Shown: positions 1 to 9,201, counted from the first letter of the stretch. The stretch: 64,000 nt of DNA from Aminobacter carboxidus (GCF_014863355.1 NZ_JACZEP010000005.1:248001-312000); one strand, 5' to 3'. The notes: generated from the sequence alone by a model not told the origin. Translations and numbers: made by a program.

Positions 1-301
1 CGTAGGCCATGATCGCGCCGATGCCGCCCATGTTGGCCTCGACCACGATGCGTCCGGTGACCCCACAGGTCCGAGCCATTTGCTCGATCACTAGGACCGC
101 ATCCAGATAGGTCAGCCCTCGACCGCCATATTCCTTCGGAATCGTCATGCCCATGAAACCGGCCTTGGTCAGCTTCTCGATGTTGTCCCAAGGGTATTCT
201 TCGGTGAGGTCGACTTCCGCCGCACGCGCACGCACATGGCCTTCGGCGAGATCGCGCGCTTGATCCTGAAGCAGCTTTTGAGCGGGGCTGAGCTGAAACA
301 T
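1..301 (-). CDS. acyl-CoA dehydrogenase, N-terminal part (cut by window edge)
   Basis: The reverse strand from an ATG at 301 reads open to the window edge, about 100 residues. It matches the N-terminal helical domain of FAD acyl-CoA dehydrogenases: an LSPAQKLLQDQARDLAEGHV-like first helix, then GFMGMTIPKEYGGRGLTYLD and VIEQMARTCG. A GAGGAG ribosome site lies about 8 bases before the ATG. It starts 21 bases after the stop of the CoA-transferase gene on the same strand, so the two are probably one operon in which a CoA-thioester is formed and then oxidised. The FAD and catalytic-base regions are outside the window, so the substrate cannot be judged. Confidence 0.88.
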   Translation of the reverse strand, partial: MFQLSPAQKLLQDQARDLAEGHVRARAAEVDLTEEYPWDNIEKLTKAGFMGMTIPKEYGGRGLTYLDAVLVIEQMARTCGVTGRIVVEANMGGIGAIMAY

Positions 302-322
302 CGAGTGTCTCCTCGTCTGGGG

Positions 323-1537
323 TTAGCTTGCAACGGGCCGGTGCTTGCGATCGGCGGGCTGGTTCAAGAATTCGTCGAGCACGGCTTTGGTGTCTGCCCC
401 GCAAACCGGCGGCGGGCGACGATAGGTGACCGGCGTCTTCGACATCTTGATCGGGTTGCCGATCAGATCGACAACGCCGCCGCCTGCGAGCGGGTGAGGC
501 ATGGAAATCTTCATGTCCCGGGCTGCGACCTGATCGCTGTCGAAGACGTCTCGCAGCGTATTGATCGGTCCGCCGGGAATGCCGTTTGCTTCCATGCCGG
601 CAATCAGGCTGTTCCTGGCGAGGAGACGCAGCTTCTCCGCGATCATTGGGATGAGCGTCTCGCGATTTTTCAGCCGGGCGGCGTTGGTCGCGAAGCGCTC
701 GTCGTGTCCAAGTTCGGGGGCTTCGATGAGATCGCAAAAGCGCCGATACTGGCTGTCGTTGCCCACCGCCACGATGACGTGGCCATCGCTGGTTTCGAAA
801 ACCTGATACGGCACGATGTTGGGGTGCTGGTTGCCCCGGCGCACCGGCAGCTTGGCCGAAAGCAGATAGTTGGTACCCTCGTTGATCAGCCACGAGATCT
901 GAGCATCGACAAGGGCGATGTCGATATGTTGGCCCTGGCCGGACATTTCGCTGTGGCGCAGGGCAGCCAGAATGGCGGTCGCCGCATACATCCCGGTCAT
1001 GACGTCTGCTATGCCGACCGCCACTTTCGTCGGCTCGCCGTCGGCGGGGCCGGTCAGGCTCATGATGCCGCCATAGCCCTGGGCGAGTAGATCGTAGCCC
1101 GGCTTGTCGGAATTCGGGCCGGTCTGGCCGAAACCGGTGATCGAACAATAGACCAGGCGTGGAAATTGGTCTTTCAGGTCGTCATACGAAAGCCCGTACT
1201 TCTTGAGCCCGCCGACCTTGAAATTCTCAACCAGGACGTCGCAATGCGCCAGCAGTTCGCGGACGGTATCCGCCCCTTCCTGGGTGGCGATATCGAGTGC
1301 GACCGAGCGCTTGTTGCGGTTGGCGCAAAGGTAATAGGCGCTTTCCCCTGTGGCATTGCCGCTCTCGTCTTCGACAAAAGGCGGCCCCCAGGCGCGGGTA
1401 TCGTCGCCGGCTCCGGGCTTTTCGATCTTGATCACGTCAGCACCGAGATCGCCCAGAAGCTGGGTGCAACTCGGACCGGCGAGAATCCGGCTCAGGTCGA
1501 GAATGCGAACGCCCGCGAGCGGTCCTTGAATATGCAC
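323..1537 (-). CDS. class III CoA-transferase (CaiB/BaiF family)
   Basis: 404 residues. Moves CoA between carboxylic acids in the cytosol. The N-terminus (VRILDLSRILAGP, then GDLGADVIKIEKPGAGDDTR) is the family signature. The catalytic Asp is in GIADVMTGMYAA near residue 177, followed by GQGQHIDIALVDAQ. I chose a GTG start at 1537 because AGGAGG lies 6 bases before it. An upstream ATG at 1585 would add 16 residues (a Pro/Arg-rich stretch) with no family similarity. Downstream on the same strand is an acyl-CoA dehydrogenase; upstream and divergent is a LysR gene, the probable regulator. The acid activated is not evident; dicarboxylates such as succinate/glutarate are common in this family. Confidence 0.9.
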   Translation of the reverse strand: MHIQGPLAGVRILDLSRILAGPSCTQLLGDLGADVIKIEKPGAGDDTRAWGPPFVEDESGNATGESAYYLCANRNKRSVALDIATQEGADTVRELLAHCDVLVENFKVGGLKKYGLSYDDLKDQFPRLVYCSITGFGQTGPNSDKPGYDLLAQGYGGIMSLTGPADGEPTKVAVGIADVMTGMYAATAILAALRHSEMSGQGQHIDIALVDAQISWLINEGTNYLLSAKLPVRRGNQHPNIVPYQVFETSDGHVIVAVGNDSQYRRFCDLIEAPELGHDERFATNAARLKNRETLIPMIAEKLRLLARNSLIAGMEANGIPGGPINTLRDVFDSDQVAARDMKISMPHPLAGGGVVDLIGNPIKMSKTPVTYRRPPPVCGADTKAVLDEFLNQPADRKHRPVAS

Positions 1538-1673
1538 GCTGCCCCTCCTGCCCAGTCGTCGCGTCCACGGTTCCCCGGGCGCCACCGGAGCAGGACATAA
1601 ATTGAATGAAACCTAGACAACAGCGAGATATTATTTATTTTAGTGTGAGAAAATTTAACGCTATTTGTGACCC

Positions 1674-2546
1674 ATGAATCTTCGCTTTCTTCAGGCCATT
1701 GTGGCTATCGCCGAACAGCCCAGTTTCACCGCAGCGGCCAGCGCGCTGGGCCTCAGCCATTCGGCCATCAGCTTGCAGGTCAAGACGCTCGAGGAGGAAC
1801 TGCAGCTTCAGATCGTAGACCGCACCTCAAGACCGCCAACGCTCACCGACACCGGTCTTGCGCTGGTCGAGCATGCGAGGCGGATGCTCAAGATCGCTGA
1901 CGATATTCGCGCCCTAACCAGCGAAGACAGTCTCGTCGGCACCGTGACGATCGGCGTCGTGCCATCGGTGCTCGTGAACCTGATCCCACCCGCGCTCGCC
2001 AGACTTCGCCTCACCCATCCCAAACTGCTTGTACGTATCCGCAGCGGACTTTCGGGCGAACTCGCCCAAGCCGTGCGTAGCCGGGACATTGACCTTGCGG
2101 TTGTTTCGGAGCCGCGCGTCCTTCCGGATGGACTGGCGTCCTTCCCGATCTGCCAGGAACCTCTGAATGTCATCGTCCCGCTTTCCATGGCCGACGCCGC
2201 TGACGAGGATATTCTGCGGGCTTATCCCTTCATCTGGTTCAACCGGCGAACCTGGGCAGGACAGCAGATCGAACAGCATCTTCTCGACCGCAAGATCCAT
2301 GTTCAGCCGGTGATGGAGATCGATTCGATCGAAGCTGTGGAATCTCTTGTCGCGCACGGGCTCGGCATCTCGATCACGCCGACCCGAGCTTGCGCGCCCG
2401 ATAACGGCAATCACTTGCGGCGCATCCCGTTCGGAACGCCGCAGAAGCATCGTTCCCTGATCATGATGATGCTTGAAAAAGGCCCACGCCGACGGTTGGC
2501 GGAAACCCTTTTGCGTGAGCTTCAACAGCTCACTGGTCATGGCTGA
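1674..2546 (+). CDS. LysR-family transcriptional regulator
   Basis: 290 residues, normal LysR length. Residues 1-60 form the winged helix-turn-helix (NLRFLQAIVAIAEQPSFTAA, then SAISLQVKTLEEEL). The rest is a two-lobed effector domain starting about residue 90 (GTVTIGVVPSVLVNLIPP). It is divergent from the CoA-transferase/acyl-CoA dehydrogenase pair across a 136-base AT-rich gap, the classical arrangement for a LysR regulator and its target. The inducer is unknown. Confidence 0.9.
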   Translation: MNLRFLQAIVAIAEQPSFTAAASALGLSHSAISLQVKTLEEELQLQIVDRTSRPPTLTDTGLALVEHARRMLKIADDIRALTSEDSLVGTVTIGVVPSVLVNLIPPALARLRLTHPKLLVRIRSGLSGELAQAVRSRDIDLAVVSEPRVLPDGLASFPICQEPLNVIVPLSMADAADEDILRAYPFIWFNRRTWAGQQIEQHLLDRKIHVQPVMEIDSIEAVESLVAHGLGISITPTRACAPDNGNHLRRIPFGTPQKHRSLIMMMLEKGPRRRLAETLLRELQQLTGHG

Positions 2547-2710
2547 GTGGTAAGGCGCTATCGCCCGGCTAGGTCCAGCAACAGGCTCCACTGCAGCTTA
2601 TAGAGCCGGAACCTGCCAAGAACGTTTGCCACTCGCCTATTTGGGCGAAGACGCAGCGTCGGGTGGACAAGACAATTTCCATGGGCCATGCACTATGTGA
2701 GCTGTTGCCT

Positions 2711-2880
2711 TCAATCCGATGCGTCGCCCCCGGAGCCCCCTGGCCGTAGTTGCTCTATGAGAAGCTTTGCCCCCCGGGAGAGATTGTGGTCGCGACGATA
2801 CATGACGCCAACGGCACGGCATGGCTTGTCATGCTTGGTAGAACGGGGGTCAGTTCCATCAGCGCGAATCATAGCGAATG
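2711..2880 (-). pseudogene. fragment of a LysR effector-domain C-terminus
   Basis: In the space between the LysR gene and the binding-protein gene, the minus strand encodes CRAVGVMYRRDHNLSRGAK followed by LLIEQLR. This resembles the end of LysR-family effector domains (AVGLVYRRDR-LSPAA-F---LR). There is no upstream HTH and no ribosome site, so I read it as debris of a deleted regulator. The similarity is short and judged by eye. Confidence 0.4.
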
Positions 2881-2902
2881 TGTGTGTGCGCCTTAACGGC
2901 AT

Positions 2903-2932
2903 CGATCCTTCCCCCTTTAGCGGGAAGGATCG
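2903..2932 (-). terminator. perfect 11-bp inverted repeat after the binding-protein gene
   Basis: CGATCCTTCCC and GGGAAGGATCG flank an 8-base loop, about 20 bases downstream of the minus-strand gene that ends at 2954. There is no clear T-run after it in either direction, so it may be a 3' mRNA-stabilising hairpin rather than a true intrinsic terminator. Confidence 0.5.
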
Positions 2933-2953
2933 AGCGGCGATCATATCGCTATG

Positions 2954-3778
2954 TTAGCCGCCGAAGCCGAAGCCGACCGGCATGTCGTCCAATGAAATGC
3001 CCGAGGGTTCGAGGCTCTTGACGATCCATGTCTGGTTGTTGCCAATTCGACGGTTGTATTCCGCCCAGGCCGATACAAAGCTGCTGAAAACATCGTCCGC
3101 ACCGTAATTCAGAGCGATCACCGAAGGCGTCGACAGCACCGGCGTAGGAACCCGAACGCTGCCGATCCCGGGAGCCTTTTTCGAGATCACCAGACCGTTT
3201 AGCATCGTGTTGACGAGGCCATCGGCCTTGCCGGTGGTGACAGCGACGATAGCTTCATCACGCGTCTTGAAGCGCAGGATGTTCGCTTTTGGCAGGTACT
3301 GTTGCGTGATGAGGTCCTGGGCTGAGCCGAGATCAACCGCGAATGTGTATTTCGGGTCGTTCAGTTCGCCCCAGGTCTTGTTGGCGAGTTCGTCTTTAGA
3401 CGAAACTATGATGAAGCTATTGTAGTAGGTTGGGTCGGAAAACGACACCGACATCGCGCGGGCAGGCGTGGCCGTAACAGCAAAAGCCAAATCGACCTTG
3501 CCGCTCTGGACGTCGAGGATGGCATTCGACCAGCTAGACTCTACGATCTCAACCTTGACATCAAGGGTCTTGGCAATGTCGTTCGCCATGTCGATGACGA
3601 AACCTTGCCATTCGCCCGTCCGCGGGTCCTTGTTGAAATATGGGACCTCATTCAGGATCGCGGGGACGCGCAGCACGCCCCGGGCTCGAATGTCCTCGAT
3701 CGTGCCAGCCGAGGCGACCGTCCCCATCATGGACAGCGCCATGACGGCAACGCCGCACATCTTTGTGAAGAATTTCAT
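2954..3778 (-). CDS. amino-acid-type ABC transporter substrate-binding protein
   Basis: 274 residues. Periplasmic binding protein of family 3 (polar amino acids/opines). A signal peptide of about 23 residues ends in ASA before GTIEDIRARGVLRVPAI. Family motifs follow: GEWQGFVIDMANDIAKTL, DVQSGKVDLAFAVTATPAR, and FSDPTYYNSFIIVSSKDE. The start at 3778 is preceded by GGGAG; an upstream ATG at 3886 would bury the signal peptide. No permease or ATPase is adjacent on this strand. The likely partners are the plus-strand permease and ATPase at 11107-12564, which lack their own binding protein, so this gene probably serves the same imino/amino-acid cluster. Confidence 0.88.
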   Translation of the reverse strand: MKFFTKMCGVAVMALSMMGTVASAGTIEDIRARGVLRVPAILNEVPYFNKDPRTGEWQGFVIDMANDIAKTLDVKVEIVESSWSNAILDVQSGKVDLAFAVTATPARAMSVSFSDPTYYNSFIIVSSKDELANKTWGELNDPKYTFAVDLGSAQDLITQQYLPKANILRFKTRDEAIVAVTTGKADGLVNTMLNGLVISKKAPGIGSVRVPTPVLSTPSVIALNYGADDVFSSFVSAWAEYNRRIGNNQTWIVKSLEPSGISLDDMPVGFGFGG

Positions 3779-3934
3779 TTGTCTGGATCTCCCTTGTTCC
3801 TGGCCACCCTGGTGCATCCGTCCCCTCTCGGCTGGACACGGTCCGTGCGGTTCAAGGCAGCCTATCCCGGAAGCGATCCCGAGCAATGCTAGAGACCTAG
3901 AAGTGCTTATCTCATTTCTTGTATGTTGCCAGGC

Positions 3935-4864
3935 CTAGAGGGCTGGCGGCCTGAATTCCTCGTCTCGCGGGGGGTCGAGGAACGTCCCGACCAACTCGCT
4001 CAGGCAATCTTCGAAGAGCTGCTGCACCATGGGATGTTTTTGAAGAAAGCCGGCATTGCCGAAATAGACTCGAACCTCGGGGAGGTTGGACAGCCTGACG
4101 CTTTCGATCGCCACATCCTCCGGCTGGATGCACCAGAACGGGATGATCGAGAAGCCCAAGCCGTTTTCTACGCAGCGTTTGACGCTGGAGCTGCCAGAGG
4201 TGGAAAGCAGCGGCTGGACCTCGGCCCCGTTGCGGCTGAGATAATCGATGGAAAGGTTGCGCAGGGTTTGCCCTGGTTCGTAGGTGATGAACGGGCGTCC
4301 ACGGGTCCACAGCGGAATGTCCTTCTGGTCTGGCGGCGGGCCCCAAGCACGGGGGTAGACCAGGCTCAGCCGGTAACTGCCCAATAGCCGCTGAGGTACG
4401 ATGGGATCGCCGAAATATCGTTCCGAGATGCAGATATCGAGGCTGCCGTTCTTCACCAATTCGGCCAGGACCGTGTCGCGCTCGTAGACGTCGAGCTCGA
4501 GCTCCGGAAAACTCTGACGAAAGCGTGAGAGCACCTTGGGAAACAGGTAGAAGAAGATTGCCTGTGGCATGCCTATGCGCAGGGAAGACCGCTGGTTCTC
4601 GATCAGCTTCGTCAGCCGTTCGAGCATGATGTCCAACTCGGGGTGAAGCAGATTGTAGAGCGTCCGTCCTCGTGGCGTCAGGGCAATCCGTTTTGCACCC
4701 TGCTCGGAATCGATCAGCCTGCCATTCAGGATCTGTTCGAGGCGACGCACGTGATTTGCCGCTGATTGGTAGCTGAGATTCAGCTCGCGCGCGGCGGCGG
4801 AAAAGGAGCCGTGCCTAGCGACCTGATAGAATGTCTGGATCAATGTCAGGCTGATTTTCGCCAT
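3935..4864 (-). CDS. LysR-family transcriptional regulator of the adjacent oxidoreductase cluster
   Basis: 309 residues. N-terminal HTH (ISLTLIQTFYQVARHGSFSA, then QSAANHVRRLEQIL) and a LysR effector domain. The ATG at 4864 has GGGGGAG just upstream; the longer reading frame to 5059 runs through the divergent gene and has no domain similarity. It is divergent from the FAD oxidoreductase gene across about 145 bases that contain an 8-bp inverted repeat. It lies just upstream of the binding-protein gene on the same strand. It probably controls both. Confidence 0.9.
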   Translation of the reverse strand: MAKISLTLIQTFYQVARHGSFSAAARELNLSYQSAANHVRRLEQILNGRLIDSEQGAKRIALTPRGRTLYNLLHPELDIMLERLTKLIENQRSSLRIGMPQAIFFYLFPKVLSRFRQSFPELELDVYERDTVLAELVKNGSLDICISERYFGDPIVPQRLLGSYRLSLVYPRAWGPPPDQKDIPLWTRGRPFITYEPGQTLRNLSIDYLSRNGAEVQPLLSTSGSSSVKRCVENGLGFSIIPFWCIQPEDVAIESVRLSNLPEVRVYFGNAGFLQKHPMVQQLFEDCLSELVGTFLDPPRDEEFRPPAL

Positions 4865-4907
4865 GGCTCCCCCGGAGGCGGATGATTGGGGATCAGATCC
4901 TTTTAGC

Positions 4908-4950
4908 CGATACAAATTTCGTGAACAACCAAGGCTGCGATCTTGTATCG
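4908..4950. promoter_or_regulatory. inverted repeat, candidate LysR operator
   Basis: CGATACAA (4908-4915) and TTGTATCG (4943-4950) form a perfect inverted repeat with a 27-base spacer. It lies in the divergent promoter region between the LysR gene and the FAD oxidoreductase operon. The distance between half-sites is wide for a single LysR site, so it may mark two contacts of a tetramer. Inference only. Confidence 0.4.
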
Positions 4951-5009
4951 ACGGGCAGGCGCGGCCACCGCCAGTATTGGGCATCGCAAGTAGCCGGGCC
5001 GCTTCATCC

Positions 5010-6185
5010 GTGACAGCTCCATCGCACATATCATCGGCCATCATTGTCGGGGCGGGCATCGTCGGCGCGTCGGCTGCCTACTTTCTGACCGAACTAGGCG
5101 TGAAAGTACGCCTGCTCGAGGCACAAGCTCCCGCCGCGCAGGCAACTGGGGCGGCCGATGGGGCCGTTTCGGTCGCAAGCAAGCGACCGGGACCAATGAT
5201 GTCTGCCGCGCTCGCCGGCATCGAGCTCTATCGCAAGCTTGCCCGGGACGGTCTATTTGCCGATGTCTACCAGACGCGCTCGAGTTTCATCGTTGCTGCC
5301 TCGGACGCCGAATGCGCGCTGCTGGAGACGCATGCAACAGCGCTGACAAGCGTCGGCGTGGGCATTGAAAGGCTTGCGGGCGAGAGGCTGAGGCAACGCT
5401 ACCCGGTGTTGTCGCCCAACGCGCGCCTGGCGATCGAGGTCCAAGATGAGGGTCACGCCATCGGTTACAAGATCGTCCATCGGCTGCTGACGGCTGCTGG
5501 CGTCATCGTCGAGCGGGCCTCCACCGTGGACCGCCTTCTGGTCGATCATGACGGGTATGTGCGCGGTGTGGCAACTGAAAAGGGCGTGGTGCTGGCCGAC
5601 GCAGTGATCATCGCGGCAGGCAACGGCTCGGCACGATTGCTTGGCCTCGATGGTGTCCTGCGTCCGCGCAAAGGACAGTTGTTGGTGACGGAGCGCGCGC
5701 CTGCTCTCAATGCGGCGATGCCCGGCGCGATCATGTCGGGCCGGTATTTGCTCAGCAAGGGCAGCCAGGCGGGCGATTTGGCCACCCGTTCCCGCGGATT
5801 CGGACTTGTCATCGATCCGTTAGGAACGGGACAGTTTCTCATCGGCGGCACCAGGGAAGACAGCGACGCAGGACAATCGAACGATCTGGCCGCGGTTTCG
5901 CGCATCCTCGCTGACGCAGTATCTTTGGTGCCTGGCCTTGCCGGCGTTCGCCTGCTCCGGGCCTTCGCCGGTGTGCGCACTGCAGTGGCTGATGGACTGC
6001 CGCTGGTCGGCGCGCTGCCGGGTCTGAGGAATGCATATCTGGCTACTGGCTTCGAGGGCGATGGCATCTGCCTGGGGCCGGTTGCCGGCAGGGCGATCGC
6101 GCAGCTTGCCTGCGCCAAGCACCCGGCTTTCGACATCACCGCGTTCGACCCGGGTCGGTTCGCTGGCATCGGAGTTGCCGCATGA
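5010..6185 (+). CDS. FAD-dependent D-amino/imino-acid dehydrogenase subunit (DadA/OoxB/glycine-oxidase fold)
   Basis: About 391 residues. FAD-binding GAGIVG at residues 14-19 and a DAO-fold C-terminus (AGVRTAVADGLPLVGALPG, then ATGFEGDGICLGP). It would oxidise a C-N bond of an amino or cyclic imino acid. The next two genes encode a small 2Fe-2S protein and an FAD/NAD oxidoreductase. This three-gene layout is known for D-hydroxyproline dehydrogenase and for octopine/nopaline oxidases. No ATG fits; I used GTG 5010, which leaves a 145-base promoter region. The frame is open back to 4863 but that part overlaps the LysR start. Start uncertain, function class good, substrate unknown. Confidence 0.85.
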   Translation: MTAPSHISSAIIVGAGIVGASAAYFLTELGVKVRLLEAQAPAAQATGAADGAVSVASKRPGPMMSAALAGIELYRKLARDGLFADVYQTRSSFIVAASDAECALLETHATALTSVGVGIERLAGERLRQRYPVLSPNARLAIEVQDEGHAIGYKIVHRLLTAAGVIVERASTVDRLLVDHDGYVRGVATEKGVVLADAVIIAAGNGSARLLGLDGVLRPRKGQLLVTERAPALNAAMPGAIMSGRYLLSKGSQAGDLATRSRGFGLVIDPLGTGQFLIGGTREDSDAGQSNDLAAVSRILADAVSLVPGLAGVRLLRAFAGVRTAVADGLPLVGALPGLRNAYLATGFEGDGICLGPVAGRAIAQLACAKHPAFDITAFDPGRFAGIGVAA

Positions 6186-6436
6186 CGGACGAGACATTCC
6201 AATGGATGGCTCAAGAGATCCCCTTTCGCCAAGGCGAGAGCATAGCTGCCGCACTTGAGGCTCAAGACATTCAGACTTTCGGTCCCGACGCGTCGGGACA
6301 GGATACTCGCTTCTTCTGTGGCATTGGTGCCTGCCAATGCTGCCTCGTCAGGGTAGGCGGTTGCGTGACCGAAGCCTGCCTGACACCGGCCAGAAGTGGC
6401 CTATGCGTGGAAAGATTGGCAGGCAATGATGTTTGA
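6182..6436 (+). CDS. small (2Fe-2S)-binding subunit of the oxidoreductase
   Basis: 84 residues. Ferredoxin-like domain with cysteines 46, 51, 54 and 66 (C-x4-C-x2-C-x11-C), typical of the gamma subunit of heterotrimeric D-hydroxyproline dehydrogenase, opine oxidase and the N-terminal part of sarcosine oxidase alpha. It carries electrons between flavins in the cytosolic complex. The ATG overlaps the preceding stop by ATGA, and its own end overlaps the next start by 11 bases, so translation is coupled through all three subunits. Confidence 0.88.
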   Translation: MTDETFQWMAQEIPFRQGESIAAALEAQDIQTFGPDASGQDTRFFCGIGACQCCLVRVGGCVTEACLTPARSGLCVERLAGNDV

Positions 6437-7796
6437 CAGGGACGTCATCGTGGTCGGCGGCGGTCCAGCCGGAATTGCGGCGGCAATCGAGGCTGCACGC
6501 GCCGGCCTCTCGGTCGACATTCTGGAACAACGACCAAGCCTTGGCGGCGCGATCTATCGCCAGCCAATCGAGGGTGTCGCGCCGATACGGCAATCCCGTG
6601 CCGCGCTCAACCGCTACGCAGAACTGATGTCCGCGCTTACCGCATTCGTTGTCGGCCTGCGCCACATGTCCGTATTTCTGGGTATGGACGGTGATGGGTT
6701 GGTACTTTTTGAGGACCGCGGCGCCGGCACCGTGAAATCCTTGAGGGCCCGCGCCGTCGTCATCGCCGTCGGGGCCGTCGAGACAGTCCACCCGCGTCCG
6801 GGTTGGCAGCTTCCGGGCGTTTCAACAGCGGGTGGTCTCCAGGTGATGATGAAAGAGACCGGCAGGCCTCCACAGCGGCGTGTGCTGCTTGCCGGGAGCG
6901 GCCCCTTGCTCGTCGCCGTCGCAGCTCAGATGATCCGGTTGGGCAATCCGCCGGTCGCCATAGTCGAGGCGGGCGATCCGTTCGGCAGCATCCGCGACGG
7001 TCTAGGCCTGCTCAGGTTTCCCGGCCTGCTTGCCGACGCACTGTCTTATCTTCTGACCGTCGTTGCATCGCGTACGCCCTGGCAGCGAGGCACGACCCTG
7101 ATGAGCATCGAACGCACCAGATCGGGCCTGGAGGCTACCCTCAAGGATCGCAATGGCACGATGAGGACCATGACGGCCGATCGCATCGGCCTTCACGATG
7201 GCATCCGGGCCAACGATTTCGGCCTGCATCCGGCAGCAATCGATATGCCGTGCGGTCCGATCGTAATCCACGCCGGGGACTGCCGGGAGGCGCTCGGTGC
7301 CGTTGCGGCCGCGGCCGATGGCGCGAGGGCCGGTCGCCAGGTTGCGCGGCTGCTCACGGCCGCTTCCTCATCGACGGACGAGATCGAACGCCAGCTTGTC
7401 CGGGAGCGAAAAGCACAGGCGCTACTTGCCCAGCTTTTTTCCCCCGTCAATCCACCCGCCCCGCTCTCTTCCCTGCCTCGTGACACGATCCTTTGCCGTT
7501 GCGAAGGCCGCACGGCAGGCGACCTGCACAGCCTGATCGGGCCATCCGATGTGCTGTCCGGCCGCGAGGTCAAACACAACGGCCGCTTTGCCATGGGCGC
7601 CTGCCAGGGCCGCTTCTGTGCCACCCATGTCGCTGCGCTTATGAACGAACTGAGACCGGGCCATCCACCGGTCCATGCCAAGGACCTGATCGGCCAGCGT
7701 TGGCCGCTGCGGCCCACATCCATTGCAGGCCTCACGCATGTCGCCTCGGACGACATCGAGAACGACCAATTCAGAAAGGTTGACGCGAACCTATGA
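6426..7796 (+). CDS. FAD/NAD(P)-dependent oxidoreductase, alpha subunit with C-terminal BFD-type 2Fe-2S domain
   Basis: 456 residues. Rossmann motif GGGPAG at residues 11-16, a second nucleotide-binding segment (RRVLLAGSGPLLVAVAAQ), and a C-terminal domain with Cys357-x-Cys359 and Cys393-x4-Cys398, the bacterioferritin-associated-ferredoxin-like cluster of opine oxidase A/HcnB-type proteins. Works with the two preceding genes. The ATG at 6426 (or the next, 6429) gives a clean Rossmann start; a GTG at 6396 is possible. The stop overlaps the aldehyde dehydrogenase start by ATGA. Confidence 0.88.
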   Translation: MMFDRDVIVVGGGPAGIAAAIEAARAGLSVDILEQRPSLGGAIYRQPIEGVAPIRQSRAALNRYAELMSALTAFVVGLRHMSVFLGMDGDGLVLFEDRGAGTVKSLRARAVVIAVGAVETVHPRPGWQLPGVSTAGGLQVMMKETGRPPQRRVLLAGSGPLLVAVAAQMIRLGNPPVAIVEAGDPFGSIRDGLGLLRFPGLLADALSYLLTVVASRTPWQRGTTLMSIERTRSGLEATLKDRNGTMRTMTADRIGLHDGIRANDFGLHPAAIDMPCGPIVIHAGDCREALGAVAAAADGARAGRQVARLLTAASSSTDEIERQLVRERKAQALLAQLFSPVNPPAPLSSLPRDTILCRCEGRTAGDLHSLIGPSDVLSGREVKHNGRFAMGACQGRFCATHVAALMNELRPGHPPVHAKDLIGQRWPLRPTSIAGLTHVASDDIENDQFRKVDANL

Positions 7797-9190
7797 CGCA
7801 ACTTCGAAAATCGGCATTCACCGCATCGAACGCGATGGCCGTCAACAATCCCTTCAATGGCGAGACCGTCGGGGAGATTGCCATAAGCTCGGCCACTGAC
7901 ATTGAGGCAGCCCTGCTACGGGCGAAGACGGTGCAGCAGGAATTTCGGCATTCGACGCCGGCCATCCGCCGTGCCTTGCTGAACACCCTGGCTGCTGAAA
8001 TAGCTGCCGACGCCGAGACACTTGCGCGTATCATCTCTTCAGAGATGGGCAAGACCATCCGCGAAGCCCGCAACGAGGTTCGCCGTGCGCAGAACACACT
8101 GAAGCTCTCCGGCGACGCCGCCACTTTCCTTGACGGCGAAGTACTGCATTGCGGCATCGTCGAGGGCGGTGCCGATCGCTTTGCGACTATCACCTATGAG
8201 CCGGTGGGCGTGGTGGGGGCGATCACGCCATTCAACTATCCGCTGAACCTGCTGTGCCATAAGCTCGGGCCGGCAATCGCGGCCGGGAATGCCGTCGTGG
8301 CAAAACCGTCACCCAAGGCGCCGCTCGCGGCGAACCGGCTTGCCGAACTGGCCGAAAAGGCCGGCTGGCCGCAGGGCCTGTTCCAGATCGTTAATGGCGG
8401 CGCTGATACGGCGCAGGCTCTCGCGCGTGCCCCCATCGACTTGTTGTCGTTTACCGGCGGTCCGGTCGCCGGCTTGGCCCTGAAGAACGCCTCTGGCCTC
8501 GTCCGCTGCCTGATGGAACTCGGTGGCAACGATCCGCTCTTTGTCCTGCCCGACGCCGACATCGACAAGGCAGTGGCCACTGCCGTTGCTCATCGTTTCG
8601 AGATCGCCGGCCAAAGTTGCGCGGCCGCAAAGCGGCTGTACCTTCACCGAGACATCGAAAAGACGTTCACCGACAAGCTTCTCGCCGCCGTCGATGCCGT
8701 CGAATTCGGAGACCCCGCCAGGGACGACACCGACATGGGCCCGGTTATCGATATGTCGGCAGCAAAGACCATCGAGGATCGCGTGTTGGCGACGATCAAG
8801 GGCGGTGCCACCCTTCTGACCGGCGGCACCCGCGACGCGACGGTGATGGCACCGACGGTGATTGCGGATGTTGCGACAGATTCGCCTGTAATTGCCGACG
8901 AGACGTTCGGCCCGATTATCGCCATCCGTAGCTTCACCGATCCGCTTGCCGCCATCTCCGAGGTCAATGCGGGCGCCTACGGCCTCCAGGCAGGCGTGTT
9001 CACCAACGACCATGCACTCATCAAGACCTTTGCCCGCAATCTCGTCGTCGGCGGCGTGATGATCAATGAAGGGCCGGATTTTCGGGCCGAACACGTACCG
9101 TTCGGCGGTGTCAAGCGCAGCGGCCTCGGCCGTGAGGGCGTGCGCATCGCATTGCGCGAGATGTCCGAGCCCAAGGTGGTCATCGACTGA
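7793..9190 (+). CDS. NAD(P)-dependent aldehyde dehydrogenase
   Basis: 465 residues, full ALDH-superfamily length. Shows the N-terminal NNPFNGETVGEI signature, ITPFNYPLNL, the general-base Glu in MELGGNDP and the catalytic Cys in GQSCAAAKR; the C-terminal VPFGGVKRSGLGREG is present. It would oxidise a semialdehyde to an acid. In the hydroxyproline pathway the partner of a heterotrimeric dehydrogenase is alpha-ketoglutarate-semialdehyde dehydrogenase, and in lysine catabolism it is aminoadipate-semialdehyde dehydrogenase; either fits here, neither is proven. It is coupled to the gene before it and followed 11 bases later by the DapB-like gene. Confidence 0.88.
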   Translation: MTQLRKSAFTASNAMAVNNPFNGETVGEIAISSATDIEAALLRAKTVQQEFRHSTPAIRRALLNTLAAEIAADAETLARIISSEMGKTIREARNEVRRAQNTLKLSGDAATFLDGEVLHCGIVEGGADRFATITYEPVGVVGAITPFNYPLNLLCHKLGPAIAAGNAVVAKPSPKAPLAANRLAELAEKAGWPQGLFQIVNGGADTAQALARAPIDLLSFTGGPVAGLALKNASGLVRCLMELGGNDPLFVLPDADIDKAVATAVAHRFEIAGQSCAAAKRLYLHRDIEKTFTDKLLAAVDAVEFGDPARDDTDMGPVIDMSAAKTIEDRVLATIKGGATLLTGGTRDATVMAPTVIADVATDSPVIADETFGPIIAIRSFTDPLAAISEVNAGAYGLQAGVFTNDHALIKTFARNLVVGGVMINEGPDFRAEHVPFGGVKRSGLGREGVRIALREMSEPKVVID

Positions 9191-9201
9191 GGCGGGTGGA
9201 G

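Larger units (their letters stand above)
2547..2953. other. gene-free spacer between convergent genes
   Basis: About 400 bases between the LysR stop and the binding-protein stop. It holds only the LysR-like fragment on the minus strand and a strong hairpin at 2903-2932. No intact coding sequence was seen. Confidence 0.6.
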
